From positions 186,001-250,000 of the forward strand of contig NZ_QNSB01000002.1 in the NCBI RefSeq assembly GCF_003315415.1: a DNA stretch of 64,000 bases, in the 5' to 3' direction. The notes beneath the pieces are model-generated. The model saw only the letters and a list, made by a program, of their open reading frames with translations. It had not been told where the DNA came from and made no database searches. The translations under genes were made by a program, and so were the position numbers. The number at the start of each line of letters is the position of its first letter. The first letter of the stretch is position 1. The DNA is from Brevibacterium sanguinis. Its GTDB lineage: Bacteria > Actinomycetota > Actinomycetes > Actinomycetales > Brevibacteriaceae. Shown here in pieces: positions 1 to 7,789 of this stretch.

Positions 1-249
1 CGCTTGCGAGGGCGACAATCCGAGAACTGCGCCTGGGCATTGTTGCACAGCGGGTGTGCTCGGGTGTGACGAGCGGTCCGGAGTGCGTCGGCCCGCGGAG
101 ACCGTGAGCCGGCGGCCGGCAGGGACCGTCAGCGCGTGGAGACCGTCACCGCCGAACACCGCGTCGACCGCAAGAGGCCGACAGCGTCGGTCGGCAGTGA
201 CCGTCAGCCGGCGGGCAGCGTCGACCGGTTCGGCCGCCGAGGTGAGTGC
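1..249. other. Window edge with no supportable gene
   Basis: No reading frame here has a ribosome-binding site, a recognisable domain or convincing codon bias. The stretch holds several imperfect copies of a GACCGTCAGCCGGCGG-like motif (around 98-120, 123-135, 200-216). It lies just downstream of the minus-strand CopD/CtaG gene and may contain its terminator, but I see no clear hairpin. Confidence 0.4.
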
Positions 250-2346
250 CTAGCGGCGGCGGGGGTCGATCTTCGCGTCGCGATCGGCCATCTTCGCGAG
301 CATCTCGTTGTATGCCCGCAGCTCCGAGTCATCGGTGCGCGCCTCACGGCGGTCGAGGCGCTTGGCCTCGCGGTCGGAGGACTGCGCCCACTGCATGGCC
401 ACCATGATCGCGACGAAGAGCGTCGGGATCTCACCGATGCCCCAGGCGATCGCCCCGCCGGTCTGCTGGTCCTCGATCGCCGAGTAGCCCCAGTCGGTGC
501 CCATGTTGCCGAACCAGTCGCCTTCGATGAGGACCTCGGAGCTCATGATCGAGATGCCGAAGAAGGCGTGGAAGGCCATCGTGATGAGCAGCATGAGCAG
601 CCGCAGCGGATAGGGGAAGCGCTCGACTCCCGGGTCGATCCCGATGAGCGCCTGAGCGAAGAGGTATCCGGCGCCGAGGAAGTGGGCGATCATCAGCTCG
701 TGGCCGATGTGCGTCTCGAGGGCGTACTGCATGATCCCCGAGTAGTAGAAGACGACGAGTGAGCCCGCGAAGTTGACGCTCGCGACGATGGGGTTGGCGA
801 AGAAGCGGAGATAGGGCGTGTGGACGAGCCACAGGACCCATTCCCGGACACCGCGGGAGCCGTCCGTGCGCGGGGTCGTCGCCCGCATGAGCATCGTGAT
901 CGGAGCGCCGAGGACCATGGGCAGCGGGACGACCATGACGAGGAGCATGTGCTGGATCATGTGCCCGGAGAACTGGACCTCCCCGTACACCCGGGCTCCG
1001 CCGGAGGTGACGTAGAAGAGGAGGACCATGCCGAGCAGCCAGCTGATCAGACGCAGGACGGACCAGGAGTCGCCTCGGCGCCGGAGCTGGACGAAGCCGG
1101 CGAGGTACGCGGCTCCGAGTCCCAGCGCCACCGCCGCCCACAGCGGGTCGAGAGACCACTCGGTGAAGTACCGGGCGGGAGTCGGGGCGGGCGGCAGCGG
1201 CTCCCCCGTGAGGATCTGCGCGGGCGTGGGGTCGCCGACGGGTTCCTGGGGCACCGGCGGCTGCGACCGCGACAGTGCCACCGCGAGCCCCATCGTCGCC
1301 CCGAAGACGACGAACTCGACGATGATCAGGCGCCAGAACTCGACCGTCGCCGAGGCTGCGGTGCCGAGCCGGGCGATGACGAAGCGTCGGTGCCAGAGGC
1401 CCACGAGACCGAGGAGGACCGTGGCGATCGCCTTGGCGAGGACGACCTGCCCGTAGGGGGTCATGAGGTCGTCGAGATCGCGGATGCGCAACGCCGAGTT
1501 GACGACTCCGGAGAACGCGACGAGGGCGAAGGCGACGAGCGCGACCGTCGAATAGCGTCCGATGAGGGTCCGCAGCTGCGGGGACCGGGCGAGCCGGGTG
1601 CCGAGCAGGGCGACGACGAAGAGTCCGCCCAGCCACAGGGTGATCCCGAGAAGGTGGAGGCCGATGCTGTTGACGGCCTGGGTGTGCCCCGACGCCTCGG
1701 CGGAGTGGCCCATCAGGGCCAAGGGGATCATCGCCCCGACTCCGAGGACCGCGGCCAGCGCGAGGCCCGGATACGACCGGGACCCGAAGCAGATCACCGA
1801 GGTCGAGGCGATGAGGACGACGATGAGCACCCACAGCTGCCCGAAGGCGATCTGGGTGAGGAAGACTCCGAGCTGGTTCGAGAAGTCGAGGTAGGCCTGG
1901 GCGCCGACGGTGTCGACGAACGTGAGGACGAGCACCGCCATGGCCGAGATCGTCCAGGCCACCGAGGCGACCTCGGCGATGCGCACGGCCCTCTCCCACA
2001 GCGGATGCGGACCGGGCTCGTCCCCGCCGTCGCGGCTCCTGCCGATCCTGCGGCCCTGGGTCCGGGGGAGGATGAGCAGGGCGAACATCAGGGCGCCGAG
2101 GGTCAGCGTCATGGCGACGTTGAACACGAACTTCGCCGCCGGCAGACCGAAGCGCACGTACGGGCCCGGGTCGTTGAGAAGAGTGGCGTCGGCCGCACCG
2201 GTGAACAGCATGGCGAGAGTCCCGACGATCAGTCCGGTGACGACGACGATCGGGACGGCGGCGCGGAAGGCGAACCGGACGACCGGTTCGAGGCTGGCTG
2301 AGCTCACGCGACCGGGCTCGTGAGGTCTGTCGCGGTCTGGGGCCAT
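250..2346 (-). CDS. CopD-like copper transport / CtaG cytochrome c oxidase assembly fusion
   Basis: Predicted 698-residue polytopic inner-membrane protein. The N-terminal half has about eight hydrophobic segments resembling the CopD copper-resistance family. The C-terminal half resembles caa3-type CtaG, with histidine-bearing helices such as SGHMIQHMLLVM and ETHIGHELMIAHFLGAG. Such fusions are common in actinobacteria and are thought to deliver copper to the CuB centre of cytochrome oxidase. I chose the ATG at 2346 (MAPDRDRP) because the residues before it look like leader; a GTG further in (VSSASLEP) is also possible. It ends in a short charged cytoplasmic tail. The copper theme returns at csoR/copZ about 24 kb away. 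Family assignment is firm; exact substrate is inferred. Confidence 0.85.
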   Translation of the reverse strand: MAPDRDRPHEPGRVSSASLEPVVRFAFRAAVPIVVVTGLIVGTLAMLFTGAADATLLNDPGPYVRFGLPAAKFVFNVAMTLTLGALMFALLILPRTQGRRIGRSRDGGDEPGPHPLWERAVRIAEVASVAWTISAMAVLVLTFVDTVGAQAYLDFSNQLGVFLTQIAFGQLWVLIVVLIASTSVICFGSRSYPGLALAAVLGVGAMIPLALMGHSAEASGHTQAVNSIGLHLLGITLWLGGLFVVALLGTRLARSPQLRTLIGRYSTVALVAFALVAFSGVVNSALRIRDLDDLMTPYGQVVLAKAIATVLLGLVGLWHRRFVIARLGTAASATVEFWRLIIVEFVVFGATMGLAVALSRSQPPVPQEPVGDPTPAQILTGEPLPPAPTPARYFTEWSLDPLWAAVALGLGAAYLAGFVQLRRRGDSWSVLRLISWLLGMVLLFYVTSGGARVYGEVQFSGHMIQHMLLVMVVPLPMVLGAPITMLMRATTPRTDGSRGVREWVLWLVHTPYLRFFANPIVASVNFAGSLVVFYYSGIMQYALETHIGHELMIAHFLGAGYLFAQALIGIDPGVERFPYPLRLLMLLITMAFHAFFGISIMSSEVLIEGDWFGNMGTDWGYSAIEDQQTGGAIAWGIGEIPTLFVAIMVAMQWAQSSDREAKRLDRREARTDDSELRAYNEMLAKMADRDAKIDPRRR

Positions 2347-2470
2347 CCCGGTGCGTCCATGCCTCCAGGGTAGCCCTCGGCACTGACCGACTGCCAACCA
2401 GCGGGCTGGGACGTGGCCGAGATCTCGCGCCGGAGCACGGCGCTGCCCCCTGAGCGCTGCCCGGGAACGC

Positions 2471-2504
2471 GAGATGACCCGAACCTCGGGGTTCGGGTCA
2501 TCTC
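2471..2504. terminator. Perfect 15-bp stem hairpin between hup and the copD/ctaG gene
   Basis: GAGATGACCCGAACC (2471-2485) pairs perfectly with 2490-2504 around a 4-base TCGG loop. It begins 25 nt past the hup stop codon on the minus strand. It has no clear U-tract on either side, so it is a strong stem but not a textbook intrinsic terminator. The perfect symmetry would let it work in either direction. Confidence 0.75.
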
Positions 2505-2528
2505 ACAGGCACGTGTTTCAGCCGAGGA

Positions 2529-2816
2529 TCACTCAGGGCTGCCGGCAGCGGCCTTGAGCTTGGAACCGGCGGACAGCTTCACGGAGTAGCCGGCCTTGAT
2601 CTGGATCTCTTCACCAGTCTGGGGATTCCGGCCCTTGCGAGCGGCACGTTCGGTCCGCTCGACTGCCAACCATCCGGGGATGGTGAGCTTTTCGCCCTGG
2701 GCGACAACGTCGGAGAAGACATCGAAGACACCATCGAGAACGTCCGAGACCTGCTTCTGGGTCAGGCCCGACTTCTCTGCAACTTCTGCTACGAGCTCAC
2801 TACGGTTCTTAGCCAT
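2529..2816 (-). CDS. hup: HU family DNA-binding protein
   Basis: A 95-residue nucleoid protein that binds and bends DNA as a dimer. The HU fold is evident: N-terminal helices (MAKNRSELVAEVAEKSGLT) and the beta-arm signature GRNPQTGEEIQI with its conserved proline. It lacks the long Lys/Ala-rich C-terminal tail of mycobacterial HupB and streptomycete HupS, so it is the short form. The ATG at 2816 is preceded by a strong AAGGAGGA site. It lies downstream of rpsN on the same strand with a 69-nt spacer, so it could have its own promoter or be read from the ribosomal-protein operon. Confidence 0.95.
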   Translation of the reverse strand: MAKNRSELVAEVAEKSGLTQKQVSDVLDGVFDVFSDVVAQGEKLTIPGWLAVERTERAARKGRNPQTGEEIQIKAGYSVKLSAGSKLKAAAGSPE

Positions 2817-2885
2817 AAAAGTGTCCTCCTTAGGACAAGTCGGTCGGTTACCGGTCCGTTTTTCCGATAACGAACTTCCTCGAGA

Positions 2886-3191
2886 TTACCAGCTTGACTT
2901 GGTGATGCCCGGCAACTCGCCGTTGTGCGCCATCTCGCGGAACCGCACACGGGAGAGACCGAACTTCCGCAGGTAACCACGGGGACGACCGTCCACCTGG
3001 TCACGGTTGCGAACGCGAACCGGGGAGGCGTCGCGGGGCAGCTTCTGCAGGCCGAGGCGTGCCTCCTCGCGCTGCTCGTCGGTGCTGTCGGGGTGGACGA
3101 GCTGACGCTTGAGGGTGGCGCGACGCTCTGCGTAGCGCTCGACGATGACGCGACGCTGCTTGTCGCGTGCGATCTTTGACTTCTTAGCCAT
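2886..3191 (-). CDS. rpsN: 30S ribosomal protein S14, zinc-independent form
   Basis: A 101-residue S14 of the long type that lacks the CxxC...CxxC zinc ribbon; it has no cysteine at all. It ends with the conserved C-terminal block [20 protein letters not shown]. It sits in the small-subunit head and contacts 16S rRNA. It is third in a minus-strand rpmB-rpmG-rpsN operon, 6 nt after the rpmG stop. In other actinobacteria this gene set usually consists of the zinc-free paralogues expressed under zinc limitation and controlled by Zur. Whether that applies here depends on whether zinc-containing copies exist elsewhere in the genome. Confidence 0.96.
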   Translation of the reverse strand: MAKKSKIARDKQRRVIVERYAERRATLKRQLVHPDSTDEQREEARLGLQKLPRDASPVRVRNRDQVDGRPRGYLRKFGLSRVRFREMAHNGELPGITKSSW

Positions 3192-3197
3192 GCGTGA

Positions 3198-3365
3198 TCA
3201 GCGCTCCTCTCGGAAATCGACGTGCTTGCGAACAACCGGGTCGTACTTCTTGAGCACGGTGCGGTCCGGGTTGTTCCGGCGGTTCTTCCGGGTCACGTAT
3301 GTGTACCCGGTGCCAGCGGTCGACTTGAGCTTGATGATCGGGCGGACATCCTGTGTCTTGGCCAT
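3198..3365 (-). CDS. rpmG: 50S ribosomal protein L33, zinc-independent form
   Basis: A 55-residue L33, a basic protein of the large subunit near the E site. Conserved parts include [19 protein letters not shown] and the [10 protein letters not shown] tail. The four cysteines of the zinc-binding form are absent. Its ATG overlaps the rpmB stop by one base (TGATG), indicating translational coupling. A GGGAG within the end of rpmB can serve as ribosome-binding site. Confidence 0.96.
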   Translation of the reverse strand: MAKTQDVRPIIKLKSTAGTGYTYVTRKNRRNNPDRTVLKKYDPVVRKHVDFREER

Positions 3366-3601
3366 CAGAGCTTCACTCCCTTGGCGATGAGTTCGGTGAC
3401 CACGGCATCGATTCCGCGCACGTCGATCACCTTGATGCCCTTGGCGGACACATTGAGGGTGACGTTGCGACGCAGGGATGGAACGTAGTAACGCTTCTTC
3501 TGGATGTTCGGGTTGAACCGACGCTTGGTGCGACGGTTCGAGTGGGACACGTTGTGTCCGAAACCGGGGACTGCCCCGGTCACTTGGCAGGTTGCTGCCA
3601 T
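3365..3601 (-). CDS. rpmB: 50S ribosomal protein L28
   Basis: A 78-residue L28 with the typical [18 protein letters not shown] block. It heads the rpmB-rpmG-rpsN operon. An in-frame start six codons upstream is possible, but MAATCQVTG at 3601 matches family length and is preceded by GGAGGAG at good spacing. It has a single cysteine (C5) and no zinc ribbon. The 526 bp upstream have no gene and must contain the operon promoter. Confidence 0.95.
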   Translation of the reverse strand: MAATCQVTGAVPGFGHNVSHSNRRTKRRFNPNIQKKRYYVPSLRRNVTLNVSAKGIKVIDVRGIDAVVTELIAKGVKL

Positions 3602-4127
3602 GTCTCTCCTCCAGTTCACAAGTTACCGACTCTCGAAACAAGCACGTGCCGCGAGGATCCTCGGCGAGGGGCGCAGCCGCCTGGGCTGCGATCCGCCGAT
3701 CCTGCGTTCAGCTTGCGCCGATGTCGGAAGACATCAACAAATTTTCACGAGGCTGTCCATCGGACTCGCATCCGACGAGCCGGAGATCGATTCCGGCACG
3801 TGACGTTCGCAATGAAAATTGTGTACGCCAAAACAGGTTTGCCCGTTCGGGCGAGATGTCTCACCAGCGCTGAAGCCGTAGCCTGTGAGAGATGGCCGAA
3901 GCTGGAGTGCAGCGGTGGGTGAGCACCATGTCATCTCGCGGCGGGCAGTCGAGGACCGACCGACACGACACAACAGACAGCAATTCTACGGAGAAACGGG
4001 CCCGTAGGGCAAATTCACATCCTGGCCGAGCATGACCCTCCGTTCCCAGCGGCCGTGTTGCCCGCACTTCGATCTCGTGCCAAGGTAATGAGATGACTGC
4101 CGCCACGTCTGGCACTCAGGAGGACCG
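3602..4127. other. Intergenic region between divergent rpmB operon and membrane protein gene
   Basis: No credible coding frame in 526 bp. It must hold the promoter of the rpmB operon (minus) and of the 4128 gene (plus). Two Zur-like half-sites are visible, ATTTTCAC at 3741-3748 and AATGAAAAT at 3811-3819, but neither has a good partner half. The stretch 3700-4020 is clearly less GC-rich than its neighbours. I could not match it to a known riboswitch or structured RNA. Confidence 0.45.
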
Positions 4128-4970
4128 ATGAGCGACGTTCCACCGAGGCCGCGAATCCGACCGGCGACCAGCGATGACTGGAATCGGGGACACTCCGATC
4201 GGTCCGGTCGCGGGGCCGTCCGGGACTCCGAAGCCTCGGCGGCCGAGCTCGACACCTCGACGTACTACGAGTACATCCAGAGGCACACCGGCGACCTACC
4301 TCTGTCCCGCACGCGAACCGCACTCGCCGACCGGTCGGCCCAGGGAGCTCACGGACAGGCAGGCCCTCCCCCGGGTGTCCCCCCGGAACTCGCCGAGCCG
4401 GTGTCGCAGTCATCGAAGCGGGCGGGGCTCAAGGTCGTCACGGTCATCGTCGCCATCGTCATCGTCCTTGCCATGCTCGCATTCTTCGGAGTGCGGTGGC
4501 TGGCCCCCTCGACCGGCACTGTGCCGGTCGACGTCGGCGGCGAATCGGCGTCGCCATCTCCGTCCGAGGAGCTCGTCCAGCCGAGCGCGAGTCCCGCCGA
4601 GGAGCTCGCCGCCTACGCCGACGACGGCACGGAGAAGGCCGCCGACCTGGAAGGCAGCTGGGTGACCCAGCTGAGCGCCAAGAAGGCGGGCATGCAGGCC
4701 GACGGTCGCACGTGGAGCGCTCAGGACATCCTCAACGAGTACGAGGCCAACCGGGTCAAGTACCCGGGAGCGATCCTCATCCGCAGCGAGGACTGGGGGT
4801 CGTACCGGGAGGGCGGCTTCCTCGTCACGGTCGTCGACACCGCATATGACAGCCCCGGCCCGGCTCTCGACCAGTGCCGTTCCTGGGGCCTCGACCGGGA
4901 CCACTGTCTCGCCAAGCGGCTGGTCAGGGACGGCAGCCCCGAGAACAACAGCGCCTACCTCGACGGCTGA
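4128..4970 (+). CDS. Hypothetical single-pass membrane protein
   Basis: A 280-residue protein of unknown function. It has a hydrophilic, Pro/Arg/Ser-rich cytoplasmic N-terminus of about 100 residues, one transmembrane segment (about 102-124), a Ser/Pro/Glu-rich linker, and an extracytoplasmic domain of about 120 residues. That domain ends in DQCRSWGLDRDHCLAKRL, whose two cysteines could form a disulfide. The layout resembles actinobacterial serine-threonine-kinase-adjacent or envelope-sensing proteins, but I recognise no named family. The start is supported by AGGAGG eight bases upstream. The gene stands alone; a decayed repeat array follows it. Confidence 0.75.
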   Translation: MSDVPPRPRIRPATSDDWNRGHSDRSGRGAVRDSEASAAELDTSTYYEYIQRHTGDLPLSRTRTALADRSAQGAHGQAGPPPGVPPELAEPVSQSSKRAGLKVVTVIVAIVIVLAMLAFFGVRWLAPSTGTVPVDVGGESASPSPSEELVQPSASPAEELAAYADDGTEKAADLEGSWVTQLSAKKAGMQADGRTWSAQDILNEYEANRVKYPGAILIRSEDWGSYREGGFLVTVVDTAYDSPGPALDQCRSWGLDRDHCLAKRLVRDGSPENNSAYLDG

Positions 4971-5100
4971 GGCGCCAGCGGGCCGGAGGAGTCCGGCAGG
5001 GCGCAGGCTCCGCACGCCACCGGGCAGTCGTAGGACGCCCCGCTGGCACCGCACCCCGCCCCGGCAAGCGCATTACACCCCGTAGGCTCCGCAATGCACC

Positions 5101-5220
5101 CCGGTGACCGCAATTCGCCGCGTCAGCTCCGCAAAACACCCCGGTGACCGCAATTCGCCGCGTCAGCTCCGCAAAACACCCCGGTGACCGCAATACGCCG
5201 CGTCAGCTCCGCAAAACACC
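5101..5220. repeat. 40-bp tandem repeat array (three full units, degenerate copies upstream)
   Basis: Three consecutive 40-bp units at 5101-5140, 5141-5180 and 5181-5220 are identical except for one T-to-A change (CAATTCGCCG to CAATACGCCG) in the third. Partial, degraded units can be followed back to about 5060. Each unit contains GACCGCAATTCGCCGCGTCA and ends in CTCCGCAAAACACC. The array is intergenic, between two convergent genes. It runs into the hairpin at 5228-5263, whose left arm is the same CCGCAAAACACCCCG sequence found at each unit junction. Confidence 0.93.
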
Positions 5221-5227
5221 CCGCCAA

Positions 5228-5263
5228 CCGCAAAACACCCCGCTGCAACGGGGTGTTCTGCGG
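5228..5263. terminator. Hairpin closing the 40-bp repeat array
   Basis: CCGCAAAACACCCCG (5228-5242) pairs with CGGGGTGTTCTGCGG (5249-5263), 14 of 15 positions, around a 6-base loop. It lies between convergent genes, so it could terminate both. No U-tract is present. The same left arm recurs at 5129-5143, 5169-5183 and 5209-5223, so the right arm could pair with any of them. Confidence 0.7.
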
Positions 5264-5328
5264 CTGCGCCTCTGAAATGCCCGCAGGCGGCCCGCTCAGC
5301 CAGCCGGACCGGCCCAGCAGCCCGTTCG

Positions 5329-6798
5329 TCAGGCGAGCAGCAGGCTGGGGTCCTCGAGGCCGCGACCGACATCGGCGAGGAACTTCGAGATGATCTCCCC
5401 GTCGACCACCCGGTGGTCGGCGCTCACCGACAGCGTCGTGATGTCGCGCGGGACGATCTCGTCGCCGACGACCCAGGGCCGCTTGCGGATCTGACCGAAG
5501 GCGAGGATCGCCGCCTCCCCCGGATTGATGATCGGCGTGCCGGCATCGACGCCGAACACTCCGACGTTCGTGATGGTGATCGTCCCACCCGACTGGTCCG
5601 CCGGCGGGGTCTTGCCCGACCGGGCCAGCGCGGTGAGGTCCTGGATCCGCTCGGCGAGCTCGGTCAGTCCCAGAGAATCGGCGTTCTTGATGTTGGGCAC
5701 GATCAGCCCGCGCGGAGTCGCGGCCGCGATGCCGAGGTTGACGTACCGTTTGACGACGATCTCCTCGCCCTCGAGGCACGAGTTGATGCGAGGATTGCGA
5801 CCGACAGCCCAGGTCACAGCCTTGGCCACGAGGAGAAGGGGCGAGACTTTGACGTCCTCACCGAGGAACTTCGTCGCCTTGAGCCGGCGCACGAAATCCA
5901 TCGTCTCCGTGACGTCGACGTCGAGGAACTCGGTGACATGGGGCATCGTGAAGGCGGAGTCGACCATGGCCTTCGCCATCATCTTCGTCACGCCCTTGAA
6001 CGGGATCCGCTCCTCGCGCCGAGCGTCCGATCCGATGCCCGCCGAGGCGGCTGGAGCGACCGCGGCGGCGTCGGCAGTGCCCTGCCGCTCGACCGCGGCC
6101 TGCACGTCCTCACGGGTCACCTCGCCGCGGGAGCCGGTGGGCGTGATCGTGGAGAGGTCGATGCCGAGGTCCTTGGCGAGCTTGCGGACGGGAGGTTTCG
6201 CCAGGGGCTTGCCCGCCGAGGCGGCCCCGGCGGCCTCCTGCGCCAAGGCGGTCGCGGCGGGACCTGTCGCCGAGGCGGTCGGAGCCGCGGACGTCGCGGC
6301 AGGTGCGGACGCCGAGATCGCGACGGGTGCGGCAGCGGTGTCCGCCTGGGAGCGCGGTGCGGGTACGACGCCACCCTTGCGGGGCCGTCGCTTCGACGAC
6401 GCCGCTCGCGCCCCGTAGCCGACCAGAGTCGCACCACCGGCACCGTCTCCGTCCCCACCGTCGCCGGCCGAGGCCACGGGGGCGCCGGCCGAGGCCGGCG
6501 CCTCACCGGCCGCCGAGGCGCCGTCGTTCGCAGACCCATCCGAGGCGGCACCGTCGTCGGCACCTCCGCCGAATCGGATGATCGGGGTGCCCACCTCGAC
6601 GGTCTGACCTTCCTCGACGAGGAGGGCGTCGACGGTGCCGGCCTGCGGGCTCGGGAGCTCGACGAGCGACTTCGCAGTCTCGATCTCGACGAGGATCTGG
6701 TTGACGGTCACGGTGTCGCCGGCGGCGACCTTCCACGACACGATGTCGGCCTCGGTGAGGCCCTCACCGACGTCAGGAAGCGAAAATTCGGAACTCAT
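5329..6798 (-). CDS. 2-oxoacid dehydrogenase E2, dihydrolipoamide acyltransferase
   Basis: A 489-residue core subunit that transfers the acyl group from E1 to CoA. An N-terminal lipoyl domain (residues 1-78) carries the lipoylated lysine K43 in ETAKS. An Ala/Pro-rich linker follows, then an E3/E1-binding domain (PVRKLAKDLGIDL, about 195-230). The C-terminal catalytic domain has the active-site motif SADHRVVDG (His about 462). It begins 16 nt after the E1beta stop with a good AGGAGAG site. The order E1alpha-E1beta-E2 fits branched-chain 2-oxoacid or heterotetrameric pyruvate dehydrogenases. Sequence alone does not settle the substrate. No E3 (lpd) gene is adjacent, so E3 must be shared from elsewhere. 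Confidence 0.93.
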   Translation of the reverse strand: MSSEFSLPDVGEGLTEADIVSWKVAAGDTVTVNQILVEIETAKSLVELPSPQAGTVDALLVEEGQTVEVGTPIIRFGGGADDGAASDGSANDGASAAGEAPASAGAPVASAGDGGDGDGAGGATLVGYGARAASSKRRPRKGGVVPAPRSQADTAAAPVAISASAPAATSAAPTASATGPAATALAQEAAGAASAGKPLAKPPVRKLAKDLGIDLSTITPTGSRGEVTREDVQAAVERQGTADAAAVAPAASAGIGSDARREERIPFKGVTKMMAKAMVDSAFTMPHVTEFLDVDVTETMDFVRRLKATKFLGEDVKVSPLLLVAKAVTWAVGRNPRINSCLEGEEIVVKRYVNLGIAAATPRGLIVPNIKNADSLGLTELAERIQDLTALARSGKTPPADQSGGTITITNVGVFGVDAGTPIINPGEAAILAFGQIRKRPWVVGDEIVPRDITTLSVSADHRVVDGEIISKFLADVGRGLEDPSLLLA

Positions 6799-6814
6799 TC
6801 ATTCTCTCCTGAAG

Positions 6815-7789
6815 TCAGTAGGCCAGCGCCCGGTCGACACCGTCGAGGATGCGATCGAGGTCGGGCAGGTAGTGCTCTTCCATCCGCGAACCCGGGTACG
6901 GGGTGTGGTAGCCGCCGACGCGGAGGACCGGTGCCTCGAGAGTGAAGAAGCAGCGTTCGGAGACGCGGGCTGCGATCTCCGATCCCAGCCCCAGGAAGGT
7001 CGGGGCCTCATGGGCGATGACGAGCCGACCGGTCTTCTTCACCGACGCCTCGATCGTGGCGAAGTCGATCGGATTGAAGCTGCGGAGGTCGATGAGCTCG
7101 ACGCTCTTGCCCTCGTCGGCCGCCGCGGCGACGACGTCGACGGCGGTGGGAACCAGCGGTCCGTAGGCGACGAGGGTGACGTCGGTGCCCTCGCTGACGA
7201 CCCGGGCCGAATGCATGTGGAGGCCGCGCTCGGCGGTGTCGACGTCCCCGCGCTGCCAGTACCGGCGCTTGGGCTCGAAGAACATCACCGGGTCCTCGCT
7301 CCTGATCGCGTCCTGGATCATCCAGTAGGCGTCATGGGAGTTCGAGGGCGAAATCAGGCGCAGTCCCGCGTGGTGGGCGAAGAGCGTCTCGGGGCTCTCC
7401 GAGTGGTGCTCGGGGGAGCCGATCCCGCCGCCGTAGGGCACCCGGATGACGAGCGGAATCCGCTCCTTGCCCAGCGTCCGGTTGTGGAGCTTGGCGACCT
7501 GGGTGACGATCTGGTCGTAGGCCGGGAAGATGAACGCGTCGAACTGGATCTCGATCACGGGGCGGTACCCGCGGATGGCCATGCCGATCGAGGTGCCGAC
7601 GATCCCGGACTCGGCGAGCGGGGAATCGATGACCCGCTGCGGCCCGAAGTCCTTCTGCAGGCCCTCGGTGACGCGGAAGACGCCGCCGAGCTTGCCGATG
7701 TCCTCACCAATGAGGACGACCTTCGGGTCGTCCTCCATGGCCTTGCGCAGTCCCGCCGTGATCGCTTTGGACAGCGGAAGCTTCTCCAT
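6815..7789 (-). CDS. 2-oxoacid dehydrogenase E1 component, beta subunit
   Basis: A 324-residue beta subunit of the thiamine-diphosphate-dependent E1 (pyruvate or branched-chain 2-oxoacid type). Conserved features are GEDIGKLGGVFRVTEGL near residue 30, the DSPLAESGIVG segment, and the C-terminal transketolase domain (FLGLGSEIAARVSE, TPYPGSRMEEHYLPD). The ATG overlaps the stop of the alpha-subunit gene by one base (TGATG), as expected for two subunits needed in equal amounts. Confidence 0.93.
   Translation of the reverse strand: MEKLPLSKAITAGLRKAMEDDPKVVLIGEDIGKLGGVFRVTEGLQKDFGPQRVIDSPLAESGIVGTSIGMAIRGYRPVIEIQFDAFIFPAYDQIVTQVAKLHNRTLGKERIPLVIRVPYGGGIGSPEHHSESPETLFAHHAGLRLISPSNSHDAYWMIQDAIRSEDPVMFFEPKRRYWQRGDVDTAERGLHMHSARVVSEGTDVTLVAYGPLVPTAVDVVAAAADEGKSVELIDLRSFNPIDFATIEASVKKTGRLVIAHEAPTFLGLGSEIAARVSERCFFTLEAPVLRVGGYHTPYPGSRMEEHYLPDLDRILDGVDRALAY

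Noticed and set aside
820..2301. Long open frame on the plus strand opposite CopD/CtaG
   Set aside because: It is antisense to a conserved membrane protein gene, has no domain, and its composition (Arg/Asp/Gly/Pro-rich) is that of high-GC shadow frames.
3840..4000. Possible structured RNA or riboswitch in the rpmB upstream region
   Set aside because: I looked for cobalamin, guanidine and M-box-like conserved cores on both strands and did not find them.
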